Shown in pieces: positions 20,547 to 32,365 of a DNA stretch of 64,000 nucleotides. Origin of the DNA: Macropodus opercularis (taxonomy: Eukaryota > Chordata > Actinopteri > Anabantiformes > Osphronemidae); NCBI GenBank assembly GCA_030770545.1, contig CM061106.1, positions 5,943,001 to 6,007,000 of the forward strand, written 5' to 3'. Positions within the stretch are counted from its first letter, which is position 1; the number at the start of each line of letters is the position of its first letter. The notes under the pieces were generated by a model. The model was given only the letters and a program-made list of their open reading frames with translations, did not search any database and was not told the origin of the DNA. The position numbers were made by a program, and so were the translations under genes.

Positions 20547-22965
20547 TCAGTCAGTGAGGGTGGAGTCATCCCACTCCAGCTGCTGCTGTCTGCTGGCCCC
20601 CTGCTGCTCTTCAGGCTCCCGCCCTCCTCGTCTTCATCGCTCTCTGACTCAGCGCTGGTGATGTCATCTTCCTCCTCTTTGCTGCTGTGCTGGTCCTGGT
20701 ACGTCTGTGTCAGAGAGGGAGAGAGAAGATGGGGTTGAGGAGAGTCACTGCTGAATTTATACAAACCTGAAATGAAACTAAATGTGTAATGATGCCACAC
20801 ATGATCATTTCTGAAGCCACTGGATTAACATGGTGGTAAATCTGAGACCCACTGATGACTCATCAACTTTCCTCCTCAGAGTTCAGGGTTCAGTTCAGTG
20901 ATTTCTGGGACACCACCCTGATCATCATGTCACAGCCTGTCTGGCTCTCACTGGCCAAAAAGTGTTGTGTGTTGATCTACCTCCATGGGGTTGACAGTGA
21001 TGGTGAGGGCGGAGTCATCCCAGTCCACCTCGTTCCTCTTGCCATTCTCCTGGTCTCTCATGCTGCTGGTGTGGAAACCACCCAGGATTATCACAAACAG
21101 GAGGCTCACACATCCCACAGTGACAATAGTGGGAACCACTGAGTGGGAAAAACACCCAAACACACACAATGACAGGGTGGATGTCAGAAGTGTTTGCACG
21201 TGGGAATATTCACACATTAAATCAATGCAGCTTTTCCACAGACAAACGCTGACTCTAGCTGTAGATGTGCTTCTTCCTTTAACTAGGTTTGCCTTCTCCT
21301 GCCATCCTGCTACGCTTTGCCACATATGAGCAGGGAAATGCTCCTGTTGTGTGGCCACAGGCTGAGACGCCTGACGATCACTGCCTAGAAGATCACTGAG
21401 GCCAGGAAGCAACAGCTTGTGCTCAGAGACGTCACAGACAGCAGTCAAGCGGAATCCCTGAACCTGAGCCATTAAAACAGTGTTTATGTGAGTCCTACTT
21501 CTGGTTAATAGTCCAACAACCATCTGCACTAAGGTTGCCATAGCAATCGCGTTTAAACAGCAGATTACTGGTTAGTTAGAGTGTTTGGCACAGATGAAGC
21601 CAAGAGGCTGATGGAGACATTTTCCCCAAAAGAACAATAATTTGTTCTTTGTGCCCGACTTAATAAAGATAGAAGCTCTAAACAATCAAACTTCACACAG
21701 CACATATCAGCTGTATTAGTCCTATTAATAAACATCATAATATTACTATATAAATATTTATTTCTCCATTTCCCAGCATTCTACATGTGCAGCTGACGCT
21801 TTCAGTACCTGAGGCCTGGTGAGCGTTGTCATGGTTGAGTCCAGACAGATCCACAGACGCACGGAGAACCGGGTTAATGAAGTTTGGCACCATGGCATCG
21901 TTTGCTCCACGCATCGTGGATCACATTCACCTAAAGAGGAAGAATAACGTTATAAACATGCAGCACAACTCTAAAACTCGCTTAGACTAGTTTCGTAGTG
22001 TTGTGAGGGGACACAAAGATGCTTCAGTAACAAAGGGCTTGACTTGTAGTCTGTGTTGTGGATGCGTCACCAATAGTCAGTCACACCTCGACCTTGAAGT
22101 CGATGCTGATGTAGCGTCTGAGTTCAGAGCAGACCAGTCTGGATTTCCTGTCACATCGAGCTTCGGTGGCCAGTTGTTGTAACGGATAAGGTGCAGGACC
22201 TGCTCATAGTTGTCCGTGGTTTTCACACCTGCAACATGGAGAGAACGGCTCACGTCCAAAACAACACATGTCACCAGTCACCAGTGAACCTAAATGAATG
22301 AATAAAACATGTCAGAGCACATTATTCTATTTATTGTTTTATTTCCCAGTGTCTTCCTTTCCACATAACGCTGTTGTTACGTCGTCTCGTTTCCTAGAAC
22401 TAGGGCTGAAGGCCAGTGTGGATCCAAGGTCCAGGTCAGGCCACGCTGCTGCAGCTGGGACATGTCCACCTCCAGGCCCTCGTGCTCCCAAATGAAAAAC
22501 TCTAAGTGCATGTTCAAGCCAAATAGATGTCACAGCTGCTCAACTGACCCCTCCCCTAAAGCAGTGAACAACTTATCTCCTTCCTCTCCCTCCCTCTCAC
22601 TGTCTGTCTGTCTGCATCTGGACCCGACTGCATTTGTGCACCAGCATGAACAGAACATTTCCTGCATCTGTGGAACCATTAAGGGTCTAAAGTTCTACAA
22701 TGTTGCCTCTGTTTACCTCAAACCCTCACTGAATGTCTATTAGCCAGAACCAACACGTCAGGCTGCTGCTGATTGACAGATGAGGTCACGTTACATTATA
22801 ACTGCTTTTCTGCTACATCCTTGAGGTGGTGGAGACGTGAAGGTGCCTGATGCCAGGGGTTGGGAACTGGTGCGAGTTCAAGTAGGAGATGTGCTGATGA
22901 CCTCGTCAAAGGCATCAACGTCATCACCCTCGACTGTCAGAGAGGCTGGAGTCGAACAAAACCTG
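20547..22965 (-). pseudogene. Calsyntenin (CLSTN1-like) C-terminal half, decayed
   Basis: Recognisable exons on the minus strand: about 22840-22965 (FDEVI..ISYLNSHQFPTPGIRHL), about 22399-22480 (LEVDMSQLQQRG), 22087-22228 (GVKTTDNYEQVLHLIRYNNW), 21809-21930 (ASVDLSGLNHDNAHQAS), 20981-21138 with the membrane segment and DWDDSALTITVNPME, and 20547-20704 with EEEDDITSAESESDEDEE and QQQLEWDDSTLTD before the stop. Calsyntenins are type I cadherin-domain membrane proteins at synapses; the WDD motifs bind kinesin light chain. Frame changes occur near 20615, in 21809-21930 and within 22087-22228. The cadherin ectodomain is absent. Splice borders are largely kept. Confidence 0.85.
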
Positions 22966-22999
22966 AGACAACAGAGACGACATTACACACAAACCACAC

Positions 23000-24400
23000 A
23001 TTTATCATTGACTTCCTCTAGTTTAGGATTTTAGCTTTATTTTCAGTATTGTCCAACATTTTCAGCCTTCAAAAAACCTTTAAAATCATACTTGTAACTT
23101 TGTGAGCATGATGTCTTTCTCCACCTTGACTAGTGAAGACAAGAGAAACATGGATGAGCCGTAGACACATGCAGCACCTGCATTAACAGGGTGAAAAATA
23201 ATAAGAGAAGAAAGAACATTGTGTGAGATGATGAAATTAATCCTCCACAAGTACAGCGATAAAAAGTGTGTAATATATACTATTATACAACACTATCATG
23301 TAATTTAATTACATTATTTTAATATAGCTATTTATAGTATAGGGCAGCATGGTGGTGTGGTGGTTAACACTCAAGGTCACAGAATCCACACAGTGTGTGT
23401 GTCCTGCAGGTCTGACACCAAGGTCGATTCATAAACTCTGCAGCCAGGTCAGAGTTTTGTGCTCATCCTGTGTCTACTTCTGTTCTGCTTGTGTATCCAT
23501 AACGGTCCCGCTGCTGAGTGAATACAATCTATAGATGGAGGATGACAACACTAATCAGCAAAACCCACAACATCTCATTCATTCTGCATCATGTTGCAAA
23601 CTGAAAAATGAATCTTTCAGCATCTAGAATGTTTCAGAATCATTGTAGCCAAAGTGGTGGGAGGACGCTGTTAACATGGAGGAGCACTGTGGACACATGG
23701 ACATTACTGAGGGGTAGAGTAAGCAGAGAAACCTGAGGTGAACTCAGAGACAAGAAGGAAGGTTGAGGATCTGCAGGAGAGACTCACGTGCTGCACACAA
23801 GGTCACAGGTAAGAGCAAGAGTTAACATGGCACAGACCAACAACAACACTGCACTTTGTATTCTACAGAAGAGAGAACAGATCATAAGGTGACAGCAGAG
23901 AATCTGTTTAGTCATGAACAACATTCTCCCCAAACTTTGCTGAAACTCTGCTGACTGTTGGAGTCTGGGGCTTAAAGGCCGTCCCGTCCACAAACAGAGA
24001 CTCTGTGGAGAACTGCACACTCAGCACATCATGACTGATGGTTGGAGGAGTCTCAAGAGTTGAGAGTTCACACCTACTCACTGCCCTCAGTCCTTAGGTC
24101 ACATAACGAGTCTGTTCTTTACAGGAGTGAAGGGAAGTGGGAGGATAAATGTGTGGTCTCTGGCCAACTATCCTCAGACTGAAGATGTAGTTCTCACTGA
24201 AGACAGGGAGGACGAAGCTGATTTCCAGGAGCTGGTGCTCAGTGTCCACCTGAAGTCAAGCTGTGTCTTCAGGGATCTCTCAGCTCGTCTCTGACCGTCT
24301 GGAAGCTCCTCTGGTCCGCGATCAGACGACAGCAGCACTGGCCTTAAAGACACGCTGTCAGTTAAAAGGCCTCATTCTGTTCTATTCTATTCTTCTGTCT
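23000..24400. other. No supported gene between the calsyntenin and dynein remnants
   Basis: A short stretch at 23340-23375 (gggcagcatggtggtgtggtgg) matches the start of the dispersed teleost repeat seen at 52949. The rest shows no exon that I can assign. Confidence 0.4.
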
Positions 24401-24442
24401 CCTCTGCTTCACTCAGTCTAGACACATCTGAGTTCTCTGTAC

Positions 24443-25311
24443 CTGCTGTGGTCCCAGATCCAGGCCACGCCCTGCTACAGGTAGGTCCTGCAGGTGCTGA
24501 TCATCTGGTTGGTGACCTTGAGCAGCAGCGAGGTCATCCTGTCTGAGGTGTTGTAGTACTGAGAGACGATGTGGATCATCCTGATGCTGGTCATCAGGGC
24601 GGGAACGTGCTCCATCATGCTGGTCTGTCACAGAGGAGGGAAGGTCAGAGAGTCACCAACAGACTCACTGTGGATTCTGACTGTTCTATTAGATTAGAAG
24701 CAACATATTTGTCTGACTGTCACTGGTTTGAGTCCAGAGACAATTTAAATTTTAGTGAGTGTATTTCTCCAGCGGTCTGACGAACTTGTCCAGTGTGTAG
24801 AGATACTTACAACAGTGACGTCTCTGTCTACCTGCTGAAAGGTGATCATGCATCACTTCCACTGCTCCAACTCCACCGATGGTCCAACATTATCGGCCTT
24901 CTCCCTCATCTGCTTGCTCTCCATCAGCACATGCTTGATCCGATTGGTCAGCACTGACACCACACCCTCCAGATGCTCCACCAGCTCAGTGTGATTAGCT
25001 GAGATCACAGCAAAAAGGAATTCACCAGCTATGGATGGTCAAAGTGGGATCATCCAGTGACGTCCATCTCAAGATATAACCAAACATCGACAGGGTTCTC
25101 CAACATGCAACTAGACTTGCAGCAACTGATCCTGGGACAGTGTGGTTGTCCGTTCTACCTGCAGAGGTGTAGCTCAGCTGACTGATGACATCAGGGAGGT
25201 CCACCTGCTGCAGCTGCAATTTTCTCCCCATGTTGGCTCAGATGACTGATGAGCTGGTCCACTGAGGACAGGAAGAACTGGACGCACGGACTCCTGTGGA
25301 GGACCCCACGT
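24443..25311 (-). pseudogene. Axonemal dynein heavy chain (DNAH5/DNAH8-like) exons, decayed
   Basis: Three exons with GT-AG borders: 25159-25311 (CVQFFLSSVDQLISHLS, then QQVDLPDVISQLSYTSA in another frame), 24832-24998 (VVSVLTNRIKHVL, EKADNVGPSVELEQWK) and 24443-24624 (ALMTSIRMIHIVSQYYNTSD, KVTNQMISTCRTYL). They fit the N-terminal tail region (DHC_N1) of outer-arm axonemal dyneins, motors of cilia and flagella. A TGA at 24853-24855, a TAG within 24443-24624 and one frameshift break it. A YLYTLDKFVR continuation is visible near 24785-24815. Motor domains are absent, so this is a small fragment of a gene normally over 4000 codons long. Confidence 0.82.
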
Positions 25312-25319
25312 CTGGACAG

Positions 25320-26200
25320 AGAACAAAGGCAGAGCTAACAAAGCTCTGTCAGCTCACAGGCAAATGCAGCAAACTAACAAACTAGTCTGACAAACTCACA
25401 TGATCTGAATTCACTCCTGCTGTGGTGCAGGTGTGAGGCCTCACCTGATAACATGCAGCAGGTCATCTCATAGTTAGTTCACTGTGTCTGTGTTTTCTGA
25501 TAAGGAACAAATGCAGTTTCATGTTAAATCGGTTTATCTGGCAGTGAGTGAACCTCTGCACCTGTCACACATGTTTCTAGTGAGGCCAAGAAAGCAAAGC
25601 TGCTAAATACAGGAAGTAGCCAGTTGGACCAAACTATCAGCTTCCACATCATGGGGGCATTTTAACGTTGACTTGGTTAACAACTACATAAATACATTTA
25701 TATTTATTTATTTATATTTTCATAATATTTATATATTAGTTTTGCTTCTCATTGTATGTGAGTTTTCTCTTTTTGCTTTAGAATTAGAGCATTAGAAGGT
25801 GAGTGTGTCCCTGTTAAACTCCCTCCTCACCACCACCCCCTTCTCCTGCAGGACAACTTTACTCTGCATTCACTGGGTTTGTATTGAATGATGCTCAGTA
25901 AAATCAAACTGATTCTACAGTATAAATATATAAACGTAGCCGCGAAAAACAAGGAAATAGAAGCAAAGGCTGTTGATTCTAAATGAAGAGGTTTCAATTC
26001 TCTCTGGCGAGTAAAGAGTAGTTCCTCACATTATCTAGCGAGTGGCGCTGTAGCTCTATGGCTGATGGCAGCCCTCGCTAGAAAGTCGAGCATGTGACGT
26101 CATCCTCCAGCGATGTCGTACTTTTACCTACTGATGCTCTGCATGTTGAGATGGGAGAAGAGCCAATGAGCCTCAGACATCAGCAGCTCCTGATGAATTA
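25320..26200. other. No gene seen
   Basis: AT-rich intergenic sequence with an ATTTATATTT run near 25690-25740. Nothing is recognisable apart from the LINE that begins near its end. Confidence 0.4.
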
Positions 26201-26222
26201 TTGGGCAGGTTTAAGTTAAGTT

Positions 26223-26370
26223 TTGCAACTTTCTGGAAGAACATCAGACCATCTCGCCGTGTACACAGTGGAATTGTTGGCTATTACAGCAGCTTTACAG
26301 TGGGTAGAACAAAACAAACCATTTAAAGTCACTCTGTGCTCAGACTGTAGCTCAGCTTTAGTATCTATAC
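26223..26370 (+). mobile_element. LINE RNase H-like fragment
   Basis: The plus strand reads SDHLAVYTVELLAITAALQW and CSDCSSALVSI. This is the RNase H domain common at the end of fish non-LTR retrotransposon ORF2. The reading stops at the left end of the hAT element at 26371, suggesting nested insertion. Confidence 0.78.
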
Positions 26371-27696
26371 CAGGGGTCAGCAACCTGCGGCTCTTTCATC
26401 CCTCTTCTGCGGCTCCCTGTGGCTTTGGAAAATAAATAATGAGTATTTAATTAAAATGTATTTTATTTTAGTTTGTTAGTTTTTAAAATGTAATTCTAAA
26501 GTTGAAAATTTTGGTGATCTTGTAAAATCTAAATAAAACGTGTTGAAGTTTTTCATTGCTCTTCATATGCGTCACAACTGCGACTTCTTAAACGTTTCAA
26601 CCCCAGGTAGCCAACTATGGAGAATTCTAAGAAAAGAAAAGTGTATGAAGAAAACACAACGTTTAATGCTACGTGGGCAGATTCATATGCTTTTCACTGT
26701 TGACCAGTCTGTTTACCAGTCTGCTTAATATGTAATGAGAAACTAGCAAACAACAAAAAATCAAATGTCGCAAGACATTTCCAAAATAAACACGCAGCCT
26801 TTGCTCAAAAATATCCAGATGGAGATGAGAGAAAAAAGCCGTTTCAGAACTGATGCAGAAGGTTGATCTGAGCAAAAATCATTTCAAGAAGTGGATGAAG
26901 TCTGCAAATTCAACTACATTTGCTAGTTTTGTGGCCGCTCGGGAAATAGTCGGCCACGGGAAGCCGTTCACAGATGGAGAATATATAAAAGAATCTTTCA
27001 TTAAGATTTCAGACGGACTTTAAAAACAAGAGTGAAATTGTGCAGAAAATCAGGGAGATGCCGTCTCTGCAAAGACTGTCACAGACAGAACCATAAAAAT
27101 GGCAGCAAATTAAAGACATCAATTCAGCTGTGGCCTACTCAGTTGCCTGTGATAAGTCTGAAGAAAAAGGTGATATTGAACAAATAGCACTGTTCTGCCG
27201 GTATGTAAACTCTGCTGGGCCACAGGAAGAACTGATTGAGTTGATACCACTGAAAGGCCAAACACGGGGGGAAGACATCTGTGAGGCTGTCTTGAACTGT
27301 TTAAGAGCCAAAGAAATCAACACCACTCACCTGGTGTCAGTGGCTACTGATGGGACCAAGTATGACAGGAGCACAAAAAGGGTTTTGCGGCTTTACTGCA
27401 GAAGTCGCTGGACAGAAAGCTGCTGACTTTTCACTGCATCCTGCACCAAGAGGCACTGTGTGTGCAAACATTTCCTCCGGATTGCACAGAAGTAATGAAT
27501 GTTGTCATTCGGATTGTTAATAAAATACCGGCAAAAGGTTTAAATCACTGTCAGTTCCGTTCGTTACTGGACGAGCTGGAAAGCACATATTCTGATCTCC
27601 TGCTGCACAACAGAGTCCGGTGGCTGAAACGCTTTGCTGCGTGTCTGGAAGAAGTGAAAACAGGTCCCTTTGTGTGGTGAAGGTTGCCGACCAGTG
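26371..27696 (+). mobile_element. hAT-type DNA transposon, decayed (ZBED/Charlie-like)
   Basis: The left end CAGGGGTCAGCAACC is matched at the right by GGTTGCCGACCAGTG (27682-27696), an imperfect inverted repeat of the hAT-Charlie type. An ATG at 26617 opens a frame soon stopped. Beyond the stop lies a BED-like zinc finger (CLICNEKLANN ... HFQNKH). Later pieces resemble the transposase middle region (GLNHCQFRSLLDELE, LLHNRVRWLKRF). Several stops and a missing catalytic C-terminal part show it is dead. No clear 8-bp target duplication is visible. Confidence 0.8.
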
Positions 27697-27803
27697 TATT
27701 AACCCCTAATAAATTTGAGTCTAATACAAGTCAGTGATTGAATAAAAAACATAAAACCTGTAATCAGTTTAAGTCAGATTTTATTAAGATATTTTATGTA
27801 AAA

Positions 27804-29943
27804 CCTCTGAATAATACTGTTGTGGGTGTTTGTTTTGAGGTGCTTCCACCCTGAGCAAGCACTAGGAGACAGTGGAGAGGAAAAACTCCCTTTGAAGGAA
27901 GAAACCTCGGGCAGAACCAGGCTCAGGGTGGGCGGTCGTCTGCCTCGACCGGTGATGCTGAGGTTTTCTCACACACTACATAAAAAGAAACTCGTCTATG
28001 TCAGTGCTCAGTGGTTGCGTCAGTACCTGGTTTGGTCGGATCCAACACTGACGCTGGTTCATAGGAGTTGTCCCGTCTTGGTCCTCGGTGCAGTAGCCAG
28101 ACAGCTTGCAGGGAATTCACCTGAGCAACTGGTCCTCATGGTGTTGCAGGGAGTTACGTTGTCACCGTTAGGTTTCCCTCCCTTTGCCACCAGAGACACT
28201 GTTGCAGTCTACACATGTGTAGTGATGAAGTCCTTCGCTGGTGACTCCACGCTGCAATGGAGATTCCCTCAACGTGTCTCCCACTGTGCTGGTCAACGCT
28301 GCCCCTAGAAGAACAAGAGTGTTACTGGTGATCATCTCAATCATGTTGATTAAGCATAACAGGAATAGAAATATTTACAAATGTCTCCACAACGAAACGT
28401 GTTGCAGTTAAAAAGTAAATGTATCGATTAGGAACTATTAAAAACGCAGTTTCGTTAAATGTGTCTTTGCAAGTCAGTGAAACTTTCATTCTAATACTAT
28501 TCTGAGATTTCCTTAAATATATAAATCCTCTGAATAATACTGTTGTGGGTGTTTGTTTTGAGGTGCTTCCACCCTGAGCAAGCACTAGGAGACAGTGGAG
28601 AGGAAAAACTCCCTTTGAAGGAAGAAACCTCGGGCAGAACCAGGCTCAGGGTGGGCGGTCGTCTGCCTCGACCGGTGATGCTGAGGTTTTCTCACACACT
28701 ACATAAAAAGAAACTTGTCTCTGTCAGTGGTTGCGTCAGTACCTGGTTTGGTCGGATCCAACACGGACGCTGGTTCATAGGAGTTGTCCCGTCTTGGTCC
28801 TCGGTGCAGTAGCCAGACAGCTTGCAGGGAATTCACCTGAGCAACTGGTCCTCATGGTGTTGCAGGGAGTTACGTTGTCACCGTTAGGTTTCCCTCCCTT
28901 TGCCACCAGAGACACTGTTGCAGTCTACACATGTGTAGTGATGAAGTCCTTCGCTGGTGACTCCACGCTGCAATGGAGATTCCCTCAACGTGTCTCCCAC
29001 TGTGCTGGTCAACGCTGCCCCTAGAAGAACAAGAGTGTTACTGGTGATCATCTCAATCATGTTGATTAAGCATAACAGGAATAGAAATATTTACAAATGT
29101 CTCCACAACGAAACGTGTTGCAGTTAAAAAGTAAATGTATCGATTAGGAACTATTAAAAACGCAGTTTCGTTAAATGTGTCTTTGCAAGTCAGTGAAACT
29201 TTCATTCTAATACTATTCTGAGATTTCCTTAAATATATAAATCCTCTGAATAATACTGTTGTGGGTGTTTGTTTTGAGGTGCTTCCACCCTGAGCAAGCA
29301 CTAGGAGACAGTGGAGAGGAAAAACTCCCTTTGAAGGAAGAAACCTCGGGCAGAACCAGGCTCAGGGTGGGCGGTCGTCTGCCTCGACCGGTGATGCTGA
29401 GGTTTTCTCACACACTACATAAAAAGAAACTTGTCTCTGTCAGTGGTTGCGTCAGTACCTGGTTTGGTCGGATCCAACACGGACGCTGGTTCATAGGAGT
29501 TGTCCCGTCTTGGTCCTCGGTGCAGTAGCCAGACAGCTTGCAGGGAATTCACCTGAGCAACTGGTCCTCATGGTGTTGCAGGGAGTTACGTTGTCACCGT
29601 TAGGTTTCCCTCCCTTTGCCACCAGAGACACTGTTGCAGTCTACACATGTGTAGTGATGAAGTCCTTCGCTGGTGACTCCACGCTGCAGTGGAGATTCCC
29701 TCAACGTGTCTCCCACTGTGCTGGTCAACGCTGCCCCTAGAAGAACAAGAGTGTTACTGGTGATCATCTCAATCATGTTGATTAAGCATAACAGGAATAG
29801 AAATATTTACAAATGTCTCCACAAAGAAACGTTTTGCAGTTAAAAAGTAAATGTATCTATTAGGAACTATTAAAAACGCAGCTTCGTTAAATGTGTCTTT
29901 GCAAGTCAGTGAAACTTTCATTCTAATACTATTCTGAGATTTT
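27804..29943. repeat. Three tandem copies of a ~716-bp unit
   Basis: Copies start at 27804, 28527 and 29243. The first is 723 bp; the second is 716 bp, lacking 7 bp (tgctcag) near 28730. Copies two and three are almost identical, indicating recent amplification. Each carries the teleost dispersed phrase ggaaaaactccctttgaagg followed by a GC-rich cctcgaccggtgatgctgag. Open frames inside are incidental. The array ends against the ACT-rich edge of block B. Confidence 0.95.
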
Positions 29944-31278
29944 GTTAATTCCTAACCCCCCTACACAGCTACTACTACAATAGTAGGACACTATCATAAC
30001 TAGTAGTACTTCTACTCTTTCACTACTATTATACTACCATAACACAACTACTACTGTCCTACTGGTACAACACTAATACCATTACTACTACACTTCTACT
30101 AGTACTATTTCTACTACTATTGTTATGACCCTTCTACTACTACTACTGTGATACTACTACAACACTTCTACTACAATACTAACTAAAACTATTGAGTGGG
30201 TGGCCCAACAGCCCAGTAAGACTCATTCTACATGACACTAAAGACACAGGCCCCTCAGTATCACTGACTGTTTGCATGGCCTTGTAAGGGATGGGAACTT
30301 TTTCCTCCCTTGCACTGCAATACAAACACTAATGAACATAGATTGAGAGAGTGGCCCAGCATGCCAGCACTCCTCCTCCTACCTGGGATGACACACTCTG
30401 ACCACTTCATCAATGACACAACACAACCCAGAAACACGTTTAAATAGAGAAAAACTGCTTAACTACCTCCTCGATCCACAGTGTCCATGAGCTGTTATCC
30501 TTCCCTGCGCAGCCTCAAAGGTCCAGTCTGTGACTCTGTGTAGAGCTGCTGCCTTTTCCATGACTCGCTCCTGTCTGCATCTAGAAAGGAGGTTAGCAAG
30601 GCCCAGTATCGCTGGTTCAACAACAGTGTGAGCCAGAACCAGGAACCAAGCAACACTGAGACAACATATTATATTCTGAGAAATGAAGTGAATCTGTTTG
30701 CATCTTTAAGGATACGAGCAAATCCAGTATTTACAAGCAAATATAAGCAAAGTTATCAAACAGAAAAAAGTGCAGCTAAACATGCAGGTCAGGTCAGTTA
30801 ACTTCTCAGCACACTCTGGTTCGACTGATCACAAAATATAAGTCAAATAAACTTTTGATCTCAACTATAAGTTGTCTGATCTGTGTCTCTATCTGCTGTG
30901 GAATCAACTGGAAAAGACTGTTTACTGTTACTAAGCAAATAAGTCTGAGTGATGTTACCAATAACTATGTCAACACTGCATTTAGTTCACTGTTAGACAC
31001 TGATGGTTTCAGTCAGCATTTAACAAACCCACTCACTGACTAAAGCAGACGAACCAAACACTAGAAAGACAGTGACTCCAACTAATTACCTGAATCCAGC
31101 ATTGAAAGACAGTTTAACACTATATAAAAGCACTTCAGGTTGACAGAACCACATATTATTCATCATTAAATGAAGAAAATTTGACAGAAGCATGAAGATA
31201 AACTAAACACAAGAAATAAGAAATATAACAAAATAAATACAGTAAAATTAGCACTGAGCTCAGCTGTAAACATCTTAC

Positions 31279-31341
31279 CTGTGTCTCTGTCAGTTGTGGA
31301 AACGGCTGAAAGATTGTTGTCCCGTCGCCAGAGACGACAGT
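31279..31341 (-). other. 63-nt exon-like cassette, copy B1
   Basis: 63 nt preceded by AG and followed by GTAAGA on the minus strand. It is open for 21 residues with core SGDGTTIFQPFPQ. One S-to-G change relative to the other copies. Confidence 0.36.
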
Positions 31342-31730
31342 CTGTGACGTCACCTGAGTCAGAGGTCAATCAGTAAGTACATATTTTATCACAGGCAATA
31401 TAATTTTTAATTTTATGAAATTGAAAACTAAACTGAATATTTGTCAGTCGATAAGTCAGATAAACATTTTGACATCGTAGAGACACAAATTAATTACTGG
31501 CCTATTAGAAACTGGCAGCTAGCGAGCTACAGGTTAGCTAACCATCAGTAGCAGCATTGAGGCTAATGCTTAGCAAGTAAAATGCTAACTCATTAAGAGA
31601 GAGAGAGTCCTTCTATCGGTGAACGTATCTAGTCTGTGTTTGTCTGAATAAACTAAACACAAGAAATAAGAAATATAACAAACAATAAATACAGTAAAAT
31701 TAACATTGAGCTCAGCTGGAAACATCTTAC

Positions 31731-31793
31731 CTGTCTCTCTGTCTGTTGTGGAAACGGCTGAAAGATTGTTGTCCCGTCGCTAGATACAACAGT
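31731..31793 (-). other. 63-nt exon-like cassette, copy B2
   Basis: 63 nt, AG before and GTAAGA after, open for 21 residues with core SSDGTTIFQPFPQ. As in the other copies the acceptor coincides with the CRE palindrome. Confidence 0.36.
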
Positions 31794-32082
31794 CTGTGAC
31801 GTCACCAGGGTCAGAGGCCAATCAGTAAGCAAACATTTTATTCCATGCAATACAATTTTTAATTTTATGAAATTGAAAACTAAACTGAATATTTGTCAGT
31901 CGATAAGTCAAAAAAACATTTTCAGATCGTAGAGACACAAATTAATTACTGGCCTATTAGAAACTGGCAGCTAGCGAGCTACAGGTTAGCTAACCATCAG
32001 TAGCAGCATTGAGGCTAATGCTTAGCAAGTAAAATGCTGACTCATTCAGAGAGAGTCCTTCTATCATATGTGTTTACCTGAA

Positions 32083-32365
32083 TAAAGGACAATAGGCGAC
32101 GCGGCTTCAACTTCTGTCTGTGTAAAATGAGGAAAAGGGGTAATGTTGAATTTGAAAGATGATTCAACATTGACAGTCGGTCCAAAACGTCACAAGCTGC
32201 TCCAATGGATAAAGCTTGGTCGATGTTAAAAAGCGTTTGGTTAAATCCTTTAAGATAACTGTAGGTGTTAGCTGGGAGAATAATCCGTAGAATAATCCAA
32301 GTGTTGCTTCCAAGTTCGTCGCTGTCCAAAAACACGACGTTAAGATGGCAGCTACCAGCTAGCAT
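32083..32365 (-). other. Possible 5' exon upstream of the cassettes (block B)
   Basis: Open minus-strand stretch, longer than in block A because of small indels. It contains NANTYSYLKGFNQTLF-like residues, MLNHLSNSTLPLF and LLSFIQ before the donor TTCAG|GTAAAC. Protein identity is unknown. Confidence 0.28.

Larger units (their letters stand above)
31200..32065. repeat. Two tandem ~450-bp units with CRE motif (block B)
   Basis: Same arrangement as 2116-2975. TGACGTCA stands at 31345-31352 and 31797-31804. CCAATCAG is intact at 31818-31825 but mutated to TCAATCAG in the first unit. Confidence 0.85.

Noticed and set aside
27820..29740. Repeated open frames (for example 162, 89 and 97 residues) in the tandem array
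   Set aside because: They are by-products of a dispersed repeat copied three times. The composition is repeat-like and no domain is present.
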